From NCBI RefSeq assembly GCF_001431405.1, contig NZ_LDJL01000016.1, forward strand, positions 1 to 64,000: a stretch of 64,000 nt of DNA, read 5' to 3'. The stretch is from Pseudoxanthomonas dokdonensis. GTDB lineage: Bacteria > Pseudomonadota > Gammaproteobacteria > Xanthomonadales > Xanthomonadaceae. The notes under the pieces were generated by a model. It ran no database searches. It saw only the letters and a list, made by a program, of their open reading frames with translations, and was not told the DNA's origin. The position numbers and the translations under genes are program-made. Positions 56,659-64,000 of the stretch are shown here, piece by piece (the stretch's first letter is position 1; each line of letters opens with the position of its first letter).

Positions 56659-58827
56659 ATGCGCCTTACCCTGCTTGCTGCTTCGATTGCCATGGCTGCC
56701 GCCACCACTTCCCATGCCGCCCACGCCGGCGAGGGCATGTGGGTTCCGCAACAACTGCCGGAAATCGCCGGCCCGCTCAAGAAAGCCGGGTTGAAGCTGT
56801 CCGCGCAGCAGCTGTCCGATCTGAAGGGTGACCCGATGGGCGCGGTGGTGGCGCTGGGAGGCTGCACCGCCAGTTTTGTCTCGCCGCAGGGCCTGGTGGT
56901 GACCAACCATCACTGTGCGTATGGTGCGATCCAGCTCAATTCGACCGCCGACAACAATCTCATCGTCAACGGCTTCAATGCGCCGACCCCGGCCGATGAA
57001 CTCAGTGCCGGCCCGAATGCGCGCGTCTACGTGCTGGATGACATCCAGGACGTCACCGCGCAGGCCAGGGCGGCGATTGCCGGTGCCGGCGACGATCCGC
57101 TGGCACGCACCCAGGCTTTGGAAGCGTTCGAGAAGAAACTGGTGGCCGATTGCGAAGCCGAAGCCGGTTTCCGCTGCCGCCTGTACAGCTTCTCCGGCGG
57201 CAACAGCTATCGCCTGTTCCGCAACCTGGAAATCAAGGACGTGCGCCTGGCCTATGCACCGCCGGGCAGCGTCGGCAAGTTTGGTGGCGACATCGACAAC
57301 TGGATGTGGCCACGGCATACCGGTGACTTCTCGTTCTACCGTGCCTATGTGGACAAGAACGGCAAGCCGGCGGCGTATTCCAAAGACAACGTGCCGTACC
57401 AGCCCAGGCATTGGCTGAAATTCGCCGACAAGCCGCTGGGTGCCGGCGATTTCGTGATGGTCGCCGGTTATCCGGGTTCGACCAACCGCTACGCGCTGGC
57501 CGGTGAGTTCGACAGCACCGCCAGCTGGACCTATCCAACCATTGCCAGGCATTACCAGGCGATGATCGACCTGATTGCCGCGGCCGGCGAGAAAGACCCG
57601 GACATCAAGGTCAAGTACGCCAGCACCATGGCCGGCCTCAACAACACCAGCAAGAACTATGAGGGCCAGCTGGAAGGCTTCCAGCGCATCGATGCTGCCG
57701 GCCAGAAGCATGCCGAGGAAGACGCCGTGCTGGCCTGGCTGCGTTCGCAGGGGCAGCAGGGCCAGGCCGCGTTGCAGGCCCACCAGCAACTGGTGGCGTT
57801 GAACCAGCAGGCGCAGGCCACCCGTGAGCGCGATCTGGTGATGCGCATGTTCGACCGCACCTCGGTCGTCAATGCCGCCACCGAGCTGTACCGGTTGGCT
57901 ATCGAACGCGGCAAGCCCGATGCCGAACGCGAATCCGGCTACCAGGATCGCGACCTGCCTGGCATCGAAGGCGCGATGAAGCAGATGGAGCGCCGCTACG
58001 TGCCGGCCATGGATCGCCAGTTGCAGGCTTACTGGCTGAACCAGTACCTGCAGTTGCCCGCCGATCAGCGGGTGGCCGCGGTCGACAGCTGGCTGGGCGG
58101 CAATGACGCCAAGGCCGTGCAGCGCGCCCTGGACCGGCTGGCCAGGACCGGACTGGGCGACACCGATACCCGCCTGAAGTGGATGCAGGCCGATCGCGCT
58201 GCGTTCGAGGCCAGCGAGGATCCCGCCATCCAGTACGCGGTCGCGGTCATGCCGACCCTGTTGAAGCTGGAACAGGAGCGTAAGGTCCGCGAAGGCCAGT
58301 CGCTGCTGGCGCGGCCGACCTATCTGCAGGCGCTGGCCGATTACAAGAAGAGCCAGGGCGAGTTCGTCTACCCGGATGCCAACCTGTCGCTGCGCATCAC
58401 CTTCGGCAACGTCATGGGTTACGCGCCGAAGGACGGCATGCAGTACACCCCGTTCACCACCCTCGAAGGCGTGGTCGCCAAGGAAACCGGCAAGGATCCG
58501 TTCGACTCGCCCAAGGCGCTGCTTGATGCGGCCAAGGTCAAGCGTTACGGCGGCCTGGAGGATGCGCGGATCGGCTCGGTGCCGGTCAACTTCCTGTCCG
58601 ACCTCGATATCACCGGCGGCAACTCCGGTTCGCCGGTGCTTGATGCGCAGGGCAAGCTGGTCGGCCTGGCCTTCGACGGCAACTGGGAATCGGTGAGCTC
58701 CAACTGGGTGTTCGATCCCAAGCTGACCCGGATGATTGCGGTCGATGGCCGCTACCTGCGCTGGATCATGCAGGAGGTCTACCCGGCACCGCAGTTGCTG
58801 AAGGAAATGGACGTCGCCGCGCCCTGA
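56659..58827 (+). CDS. S46 family dipeptidyl peptidase (DPP7/DAP BII type)
   Basis: A 722-residue exported serine peptidase releasing dipeptides from peptide N-termini. Signal peptide to about residue 23, chymotrypsin-like triad His85 (VTNHHC), Asp223 (TGDFSF), Ser656 (GGNSGSP). FGGDIDNWMWPRH is the family signature. The residue that is Arg in acid-specific DPP11 is Gly674 here (AFDGNWES), which suggests hydrophobic P1 preference like DPP7. Length matches the Pseudoxanthomonas DAP BII enzyme. TACAAT (56625-56630) may be the -10. Confidence 0.94.
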   Translation: MRLTLLAASIAMAAATTSHAAHAGEGMWVPQQLPEIAGPLKKAGLKLSAQQLSDLKGDPMGAVVALGGCTASFVSPQGLVVTNHHCAYGAIQLNSTADNNLIVNGFNAPTPADELSAGPNARVYVLDDIQDVTAQARAAIAGAGDDPLARTQALEAFEKKLVADCEAEAGFRCRLYSFSGGNSYRLFRNLEIKDVRLAYAPPGSVGKFGGDIDNWMWPRHTGDFSFYRAYVDKNGKPAAYSKDNVPYQPRHWLKFADKPLGAGDFVMVAGYPGSTNRYALAGEFDSTASWTYPTIARHYQAMIDLIAAAGEKDPDIKVKYASTMAGLNNTSKNYEGQLEGFQRIDAAGQKHAEEDAVLAWLRSQGQQGQAALQAHQQLVALNQQAQATRERDLVMRMFDRTSVVNAATELYRLAIERGKPDAERESGYQDRDLPGIEGAMKQMERRYVPAMDRQLQAYWLNQYLQLPADQRVAAVDSWLGGNDAKAVQRALDRLARTGLGDTDTRLKWMQADRAAFEASEDPAIQYAVAVMPTLLKLEQERKVREGQSLLARPTYLQALADYKKSQGEFVYPDANLSLRITFGNVMGYAPKDGMQYTPFTTLEGVVAKETGKDPFDSPKALLDAAKVKRYGGLEDARIGSVPVNFLSDLDITGGNSGSPVLDAQGKLVGLAFDGNWESVSSNWVFDPKLTRMIAVDGRYLRWIMQEVYPAPQLLKEMDVAAP

Positions 58828-58943
58828 GCGCGGCACCCCGGTCCGTAGCAGCAGGCGGTCGCGGCGGCACGGAGGCAGTATGATGCGCCTCCGTGTCGTT
58901 CTGTCCTGCGTCACTTTCCATTCCCCACACTGGATTCCCCCGC

Positions 58944-59588
58944 ATGCGCATCCTGCTTGCCCGTCATGGCGAAACGCCATGGAATGCTGAAGGCCGTTAC
59001 CAGGGCCAGATCGACATCCCGCTGTCCCCGATTGGCGAAGCGCAGGCCGCGGCACTGGGCAAACGGCTGCAGGACCTGACCATCACCCGCGCGGTGGCGT
59101 CGCCGCTGTCGCGCGCGCAGCACACCGCACGGCTGGCACTGGGCGAAAGCCGCGCCGGGATGCTGGGCAGCGACATCGACCTGCAGGAAATCGCCCACGG
59201 CGAATGGGAAGGCCTGCTGGCCAGCGAAATCCATGACAAGGACCCGGTGCGCCTGAATGCCTGGCGTGAGGAACCGGACACGGTGCTGATGCCGGGCGGC
59301 GAATCACTGCGCCAAGTGCTGCAGCGCTCCTGGCAGGGGCTGGTCCGCGCCAGCGAAGGCCTGGGCGACGACGACACCTTGCTGGTGGTCGCCCACGACG
59401 CGGTCAACCGGGTCCTGCTGTGCAGGATCATGGGCCTGCCACTGGGCCGGCTGTGGTCGTTCCGGCAGGCACCGACCACCCTCAACCTGCTGGAAGGTGC
59501 GACGGTCGACAGCCTGGAAGTGGTGCGCCTGAATGACTGCGCCCACCACACCCCGTTCTTCGGCGAAGCCAAGCACCGCGCGCTGTGA
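58944..59588 (+). CDS. Histidine phosphatase family protein
   Basis: A 214-residue phosphoglycerate mutase-like phosphatase. Catalytic LLARHGETPWN (His8), Arg in SPLSRAQHTA, Glu in HGEWEG and His151 in VVAHDAVNR. PGGESLRQVLQRSW is a normal insertion. The specific substrate is unknown. CobC and phosphoserine phosphatase types look similar. Start at 58944, 7 nt upstream of folC at its other end, so the two are probably cotranscribed. Confidence 0.9.
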   Translation: MRILLARHGETPWNAEGRYQGQIDIPLSPIGEAQAAALGKRLQDLTITRAVASPLSRAQHTARLALGESRAGMLGSDIDLQEIAHGEWEGLLASEIHDKDPVRLNAWREEPDTVLMPGGESLRQVLQRSWQGLVRASEGLGDDDTLLVVAHDAVNRVLLCRIMGLPLGRLWSFRQAPTTLNLLEGATVDSLEVVRLNDCAHHTPFFGEAKHRAL

Positions 59589-59595
59589 GCTGAAG

Positions 59596-60861
59596 ATGGC
59601 GCGCACGCTTTCCGAGTGGCTGGCGTACATCGAAGGCCAGCATCCGCGCGACATCGAGATGGGGCTCGAGCGCGTGCGCCAGGTCGCCGACGCGCTGCAG
59701 CTGCCGCGACCGGCCAACCACGTCATCAGCGTTGCCGGCACCAACGGCAAGGGCTCGACGGTCGCCTTCATCGAAGCCATCGCCCGCGCCGCCGGCTACC
59801 GCGTCGGCAGCTACACCTCACCGCATCTGCTGCGCTACAACGAGCGTGTACGGATGGATGGCGAGGAGGTCGATGATCACGCGCTGGTGCAGGCTTTCGA
59901 AGCGGTCGAAGCCGCGCGTGGCGACACCGCGCTGACCTATTTCGAATTCGGCACCCTGGCCGCGCTGTGGTTGTTCGCCCGGCAGCCGCTGGATCTGGCG
60001 GTGCTCGAAATCGGCCTGGGCGGGCGCTTGGATGCGGTCAATCTGGTTGATCCGGACGTGGCGGTGATCACCACTGTCGATATCGATCATGTCGACTGGC
60101 TGGGCCCGGATCGCGAATCCATCGGCCGCGAGAAGGCCGGCATCGCCCGCGCCTGGAAGCCGCTGGTGCTGGGCGAAGTCGATGCACCGTCCAGCGTGTT
60201 GGCGCACGCGTATCAGATTGGCGCCGGCGTCATCCAGCAGGGCAATGATTTTTTCCATGAGCGTATCGACAGCCAGCACTGGCGCTGGCGCGAAGTCGGC
60301 AGCGAGTTGACCCTGCCGTATCCGATGTTGGCGGCACCGGTGCAACTGGCCAATGCCGCCACCGCCATCGCTGCGCTGCATGCGCTGCCGCTGGACATCG
60401 ATGCGCATGCGTTTGCCGATGGCGTGGCCACGGCGCGGATTGCCGGCCGCCTGCAGGCGCTGCAGCGCGATGGCGTCGATATCGTGCTCGATGTCGGCCA
60501 CAACCCGCAGGCCGCGGGCGAGCTCGCGCGCTGGTTGCGCCAGCAGTCACCGCGACGCTGGCATGTATTGCTGGCGGTGCTGGCCGACAAGGACGCTGCT
60601 GGCGTGGTCGAGGCGTTCGACGGCATCGCGCTGGATTGGCAACTGGCGGGGTTGCTGCCGGGCCAGCCGCGCGGCCAGTCGGCGCAGGCATTGGCCACAC
60701 GCCTGGCCGGCACCGCCGCCGGAGATGCCGAACAGCATGCCAGCGTCGCCGAAGCACTGGCGGCGCTCCGCCGCCGGGCCGGCACCGGTGATGGCATCCT
60801 GGTGCTGGGTTCTTTCCATACCGTCGCCGAAGCCTTGCTGGTCCTGCATTCAGGCCAATGA
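59596..60861 (+). CDS. folC: Dihydrofolate synthase / folylpolyglutamate synthase
   Basis: A 421-residue Mur-ligase-like enzyme adding glutamate to dihydropteroate and folates. VAGTNGKGST (46-55) is the ATP loop, followed by SYTSPHLLRYNERVRMDG and IGLGGRLDAVN. VITTVDIDHVDWLG, EKAGIAR and VGHNPQAAGELA complete the pattern. I start at MARTLSEW (59596). The upstream frame overlaps the phosphatase gene. First of the conserved folC-dedD-cvpA-purF set. Confidence 0.95.
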   Translation: MARTLSEWLAYIEGQHPRDIEMGLERVRQVADALQLPRPANHVISVAGTNGKGSTVAFIEAIARAAGYRVGSYTSPHLLRYNERVRMDGEEVDDHALVQAFEAVEAARGDTALTYFEFGTLAALWLFARQPLDLAVLEIGLGGRLDAVNLVDPDVAVITTVDIDHVDWLGPDRESIGREKAGIARAWKPLVLGEVDAPSSVLAHAYQIGAGVIQQGNDFFHERIDSQHWRWREVGSELTLPYPMLAAPVQLANAATAIAALHALPLDIDAHAFADGVATARIAGRLQALQRDGVDIVLDVGHNPQAAGELARWLRQQSPRRWHVLLAVLADKDAAGVVEAFDGIALDWQLAGLLPGQPRGQSAQALATRLAGTAAGDAEQHASVAEALAALRRRAGTGDGILVLGSFHTVAEALLVLHSGQ

Positions 60862-60884
60862 CGGATAGCCCCGGGCGCTGCCCG

Positions 60885-60890
60885 TATAAT
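60885..60890 (+). promoter_or_regulatory. Possible -10 element before dedD
   Basis: TATAAT in the 67-nt gap after folC, 38 nt before the dedD start. No good -35, so an extended or weak promoter at best. Confidence 0.35.
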
Positions 60891-60928
60891 TGCCGCAGCA
60901 TTTTTGCCGAACGTTTCGCGGGAATTGA

Positions 60929-61945
60929 ATGGATACGTCTCTGAAGCAGCGTCTGATTGGTGCGGTGGTGCTGATTGCACTGGCGGTGATTTTCCTGCCC
61001 ATGCTGATCAAGGGCCCGGCACCGGACAGCGGAGTTTCCGACGTTCCGCTGGACATGCCTGACGCGCCCAAAGGTGATTATGAAACCCGCGAGCTGCCGC
61101 TGGTGACGCCTGGCGCGACCCCCGGCAACGGCGCGGTTGGCATGGCCAACACGCCGGCCAGCCAGAGCGACACCACCCCGGCACCGGCCGGCAACGGCAT
61201 CCAGCCGGCCGCCGCCGGTGGCGAATATGCAGTCACTTTTGGCGCCTACGCCAGCAGCGACGATGCCGACACCGTGATCGCCAGCGTCCGCCGCGAAAAA
61301 CTCAACGCCTACAAGGAAGCGGCGACCATCAACGGCAAGCCGGCGTACCGGGTGCGTATCGGGCCGTTCCCGGATCAGGCCAGCGCCGAATCCGCACGCC
61401 TCAGCGCGGTCAAGATCCGCAGCGACGTCAATGCCAAGGTGATTGCCTTGGATGCGCCTAAGCCGCAGGCCAGCAGTGCCCCGGCCGCCGTGCCGGCGTC
61501 GTCGCCGGACGCCGCCACCATCCGTACCGAACAACTGCCGCCGGAGCCGGCCAAACCGGCGCCCGCGGCCAGCACCGCTACCGCGACGGCAGCACCCAAG
61601 CCGGAAGCACCCAAGCCAGCAGCTCCGAAGCCTGCGGAAGCGAAGCCAGCAGCAGCCAAACCCGCAGCAGCCAAACCCGAACCGGCGCCCGCCGCGGCGG
61701 CGGCTGCCGATGTTGGTTTCGCGGTTCAGTTGGGAGCCTTCTCCAAGGTGGCCGATGCCAATGCGCTGCGTGACAAGGCACGGGGTGCCGGCTTCAGCGC
61801 GTTCGTCGAACAGGTCAACACCGACAAGGGCACGTTGAGCCGGGTCAAGGTCGGGCCGGTGGCCAGCCGCAGTGATGCCGAGGCGCTGAAAGCCAGGGTC
61901 GCGGCCAAGCTGGGCGTCAATGGCATGGTGCGTTCGCATCCGTGA
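60929..61945 (+). CDS. dedD: SPOR-domain division protein, DedD-like, with two SPOR domains
   Basis: A 338-residue inner-membrane protein. One N-terminal span (RLIGAVVLIALAVIFLPMLI), then periplasm. A first SPOR domain (about 99-175, YAVTFGAYASSDDADTVIASV to SDVNAKVIAL), an Ala/Lys/Pro-rich linker of PKPA and AKP repeats (about 205-255) and a second SPOR domain (about 263-338, FAVQLGAFSKVADANALRDKA). SPOR domains bind denuded glycan at the septum. E. coli DedD has one. The gene order folC-dedD-cvpA-purF supports the name. Confidence 0.88.
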   Translation: MDTSLKQRLIGAVVLIALAVIFLPMLIKGPAPDSGVSDVPLDMPDAPKGDYETRELPLVTPGATPGNGAVGMANTPASQSDTTPAPAGNGIQPAAAGGEYAVTFGAYASSDDADTVIASVRREKLNAYKEAATINGKPAYRVRIGPFPDQASAESARLSAVKIRSDVNAKVIALDAPKPQASSAPAAVPASSPDAATIRTEQLPPEPAKPAPAASTATATAAPKPEAPKPAAPKPAEAKPAAAKPAAAKPEPAPAAAAAADVGFAVQLGAFSKVADANALRDKARGAGFSAFVEQVNTDKGTLSRVKVGPVASRSDAEALKARVAAKLGVNGMVRSHP

Positions 61946-61980
61946 TGCATCGCACTGCCCGCGCCAGCCGGCAATGACTG

Positions 61981-62745
61981 ATGATTGATCTGATCCTGCT
62001 GGCCATCGTGGTGGTATCGGCGCTGCTGGGGCTGATGCGCGGGTTCGTCGGCATCGTGGTCTCGATAACCGCCTGGTTGCTGGCGGCCTGGGCCAGCTTC
62101 CGCTTCGGATCCGATGCCGCACACATGATGGGCAGCCCGGATCCGTCAGCCACGCACCTGTTTGGTGGCTACCTGGTGGTGTTCATCGGCACCTTGATCG
62201 CGGTCCATGTGGTCGGCATGTTGGTGAAGTCGGCAGTGCGGGCGACCCACCTCGGCGGCGTGGACCGGTTGTTCGGATTCGTGCTCGGCGTGCTGCGCGG
62301 CGCATTGATTGCCTGCCTGGTAGTGCTGGTGGCCGGGTTCACCCCGCTGACCAGGGAGCTGGCCTGGCGCCAGTCGCTGCTGCTGCCGGTGTTCGAGCCC
62401 GGTGCCGGCTGGATGCGCGCGCAACTGCCTGAATGGCAGCCCAGCCTGCCGCAGGTTCCAGGCGTGGAACTGCCTGATTCGCTGGAATCGCTTCGCAACG
62501 GCGTGACGAGCGGCGATAATGTCGGTCTTCAGGATTTGTCCGCGTTGCTCCCCGGTGGCCTGCCGCCGCGGGACAGCCGGGAGCGTCCGGCGCTGTTGCC
62601 AGGCAACGCGCTGCCGATGCCGGGCGCGCTCCCGGACAATATTGAAAACACCGGACAGGATCCGGTGGAAGCCAGGCCGGACCCGTCGGATCCGGCCAAT
62701 ATCGATGCAGGCGGCCAGGCACGGCCCCGGTCGCAACAGTCCTAG
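61981..62745 (+). CDS. cvpA: CvpA family inner-membrane protein
   Basis: A 254-residue protein. Four spans in the first 130 residues (MIDLILLAIVVVSALLGLMRGFVG, VSITAWLLAAWASFRFG, and so on) match CvpA, needed for colicin V production and envelope homeostasis in E. coli. The rest is a long Pro-rich, probably cytoplasmic tail, longer than the E. coli protein. It sits 15 nt before purF. Confidence 0.92.
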   Translation: MIDLILLAIVVVSALLGLMRGFVGIVVSITAWLLAAWASFRFGSDAAHMMGSPDPSATHLFGGYLVVFIGTLIAVHVVGMLVKSAVRATHLGGVDRLFGFVLGVLRGALIACLVVLVAGFTPLTRELAWRQSLLLPVFEPGAGWMRAQLPEWQPSLPQVPGVELPDSLESLRNGVTSGDNVGLQDLSALLPGGLPPRDSRERPALLPGNALPMPGALPDNIENTGQDPVEARPDPSDPANIDAGGQARPRSQQS

Positions 62746-62760
62746 CGGAGTACGCGAATC

Positions 62761-64000
62761 ATGTGCGGTATTGTCGGCATTGTGGGCAACCAAGACGTTG
62801 CCGGGCAGCTTTATGACGGGCTGACCGTCCTGCAGCATCGTGGCCAGGATGCCGCGGGCATCGCTACCGCCGACGGCACCCGCCTGCGCGTGCAGAAGGG
62901 CAATGGCCTGGTCCGCGATGTGTTCAATCCAAAGACCATGAGCGTGCTGGATGGACGCGTGGGCATCGCCCATTGCCGCTATCCGACCGCCGGCTCGGAA
63001 GGCATGGACGAGGCGCAACCGTTCTACGTCAATTCGCCGTACGGTATTGCCCTGGCCCACAACGGCAACCTGATCAACACCGAGGCACTGCGCCAGGAAG
63101 TGTTCGCGCAGGACCGGCGTAATGTGAATACCGAATCCGACAGCGAAGTGCTGTTGAACGTGTTCGCCCACGAACTGGATACCCAGCGGACGCTGAGCCC
63201 GGAATCGGCAATCCGCGCCGTGGCCGGCGTCTATCGCCGCTGTGAAGGCGGCTACGCCGTGGTCAGCGTGGTGCTGGGCCTGGGCCTGGTGGCATTCCGC
63301 GATCCGAACGGGATCCGTCCGCTGGTGCTGGGCAAGCGTGAACACAACGAAGGCATCGAATACATCGTCGCTTCGGAATCGGCCGCGCTCGACATCCTCG
63401 GCTTCCAGCGGGTCCGCGACGTGCGCCCGGGCGAGGCGCTGGTGATTACTGCCCGCGGTGAACTGTTCAGCGAGATCGTCGCCGCGCCGCGCGAACACGC
63501 GCCGTGCATCTTCGAATACGTGTATTTCGCCCGTCCCGACTCGATGATCGACAACGTCTCGGTGCACAAGGCGCGGATGCGCATGGGCATCAAGCTGGGC
63601 GAGAAGATCCTGCGCCTGCGCCCGGACCACGACATCGACACCATCATCCCGATTCCGGATACCTCGCGTGACGCGGCGCTGGAGATTTCCAACGTGCTGG
63701 GGGTCAAGTACCGCGAAGGTTTCATCAAGAACCGCTACGTCGGCCGCACCTTCATCATGCCGGGGCAGGGTGAGCGGGTGAAGTCGGTGCGCCGCAAGCT
63801 CAATCCGATCCACCTGGAATTCCGCAACCGTGTGGTGTTGCTGGTCGATGATTCGATTGTCCGCGGCACCACTTCCAAGCAGATCGTGCAGATGGCCCGC
63901 GACGCCGGTGCGCGCAAGGTCTACCTGGCATCGGCGGCACCGCCGGTGCGCCATCCCAACATCTACGGCATCGACATGCCGGCGGTCGACGAGCTGATTG
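62761..64000 (+). CDS. purF: Amidophosphoribosyltransferase, 3' truncated by window end
   Basis: First 413 residues of the enzyme that commits PRPP to purine synthesis. The nucleophile Cys2 (MCGIVGIVG, initiator Met removed), glutaminase residues in [10 protein letters not shown] and ALAHNGNL are present. The PRPP loop [19 protein letters not shown] is near the end of the visible part. GGAGTACGCGAATC precedes the ATG. The gene continues past the window. Confidence 0.97.
   Translation, partial: MCGIVGIVGNQDVAGQLYDGLTVLQHRGQDAAGIATADGTRLRVQKGNGLVRDVFNPKTMSVLDGRVGIAHCRYPTAGSEGMDEAQPFYVNSPYGIALAHNGNLINTEALRQEVFAQDRRNVNTESDSEVLLNVFAHELDTQRTLSPESAIRAVAGVYRRCEGGYAVVSVVLGLGLVAFRDPNGIRPLVLGKREHNEGIEYIVASESAALDILGFQRVRDVRPGEALVITARGELFSEIVAAPREHAPCIFEYVYFARPDSMIDNVSVHKARMRMGIKLGEKILRLRPDHDIDTIIPIPDTSRDAALEISNVLGVKYREGFIKNRYVGRTFIMPGQGERVKSVRRKLNPIHLEFRNRVVLLVDDSIVRGTTSKQIVQMARDAGARKVYLASAAPPVRHPNIYGIDMPAVDELI

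Noticed and set aside
56479..59055. Long minus-strand open frame antisense to the S46 peptidase
   Set aside because: The plus strand encodes the complete peptidase with signal peptide and triad.

Overview
The window is about 64 kb of GC-rich chromosome from a gammaproteobacterium, most likely a member of the Xanthomonadaceae (Stenotrophomonas / Pseudoxanthomonas / Lysobacter-like). This is inferred from the gene repertoire. There is a lipoprotein version of the Stenotrophomonas-type peptide amidase and a 722-residue S46 dipeptidyl peptidase of the Pseudoxanthomonas DAP BII type. There is also a class II DAHP synthase, and the secY-rpsM junction has no rpmJ. I see no tRNA, rRNA, insertion sequence, prophage or CRISPR array.

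Region 1 (1-14967) is the translation super-cluster, all on + : the 3' end of tuf, then S10 (rpsJ-rplCDWB-rpsS-rplV-rpsC-rplP-rpmC-rpsQ), spc (rplNXE-rpsNH-rplFR-rpsE-rpmD-rplO-secY) and alpha (rpsMKD-rpoA-rplQ), closed by a strong intrinsic terminator. Most joints are 1-18 nt or overlapping. Five longer gaps (tuf-rpsJ, rpsN-rpsH, rplR-rpsE, secY-rpsM, rpoA-rplQ) carry promoter-like elements and perfect hairpins, so the cluster is probably subdivided and regulated there.

Region 2 (15.0-22 kb) holds dsbB, a class II DAHP synthase, then on the minus strand typA, a DUF2127-type membrane protein and the peptide-amidase lipoprotein, followed by a small membrane protein and ppiB. Region 3 (22-29.2 kb) is central carbon metabolism: mdh, prpE, prpB and prpC, with a YeeE-like transporter and msrA inserted on the other strand. 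The dehydratase prpD needed to complete the methylcitrate cycle lies 20 kb away at 48.8 kb.

Region 4 (29.3-38.4 kb) is accessory and envelope-related: two small conserved proteins, a POTRA-less BamA-like barrel, an autotransporter, an AHSA1/SRPBCC protein, a beta-class glutathione transferase, a SleB-type hydrolase and 2,4-dienoyl-CoA reductase (fadH). Region 5 (38.5-44.05 kb) is a three-gene SMC condensin operon resembling JetABC/MksFEB of Wadjet-type plasmid defence, with no JetD/MksG nuclease beside it. Region 6 (44.2-48.6 kb) is a LysR regulator divergent from an MFS-aldo/keto reductase-zinc-type oxidoreductase operon.

Region 7 (48.8-56.5 kb) has prpD, an OmpA-family porin, a small exported protein, an RsuA-type pseudouridine synthase, and kbl and tdh (threonine to glycine) separated by a TorF-family porin on the opposite strand. 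Region 8 (56.6-64 kb) has the S46 peptidase, a histidine phosphatase and the conserved order folC-dedD-cvpA-purF, with purF cut by the window end.
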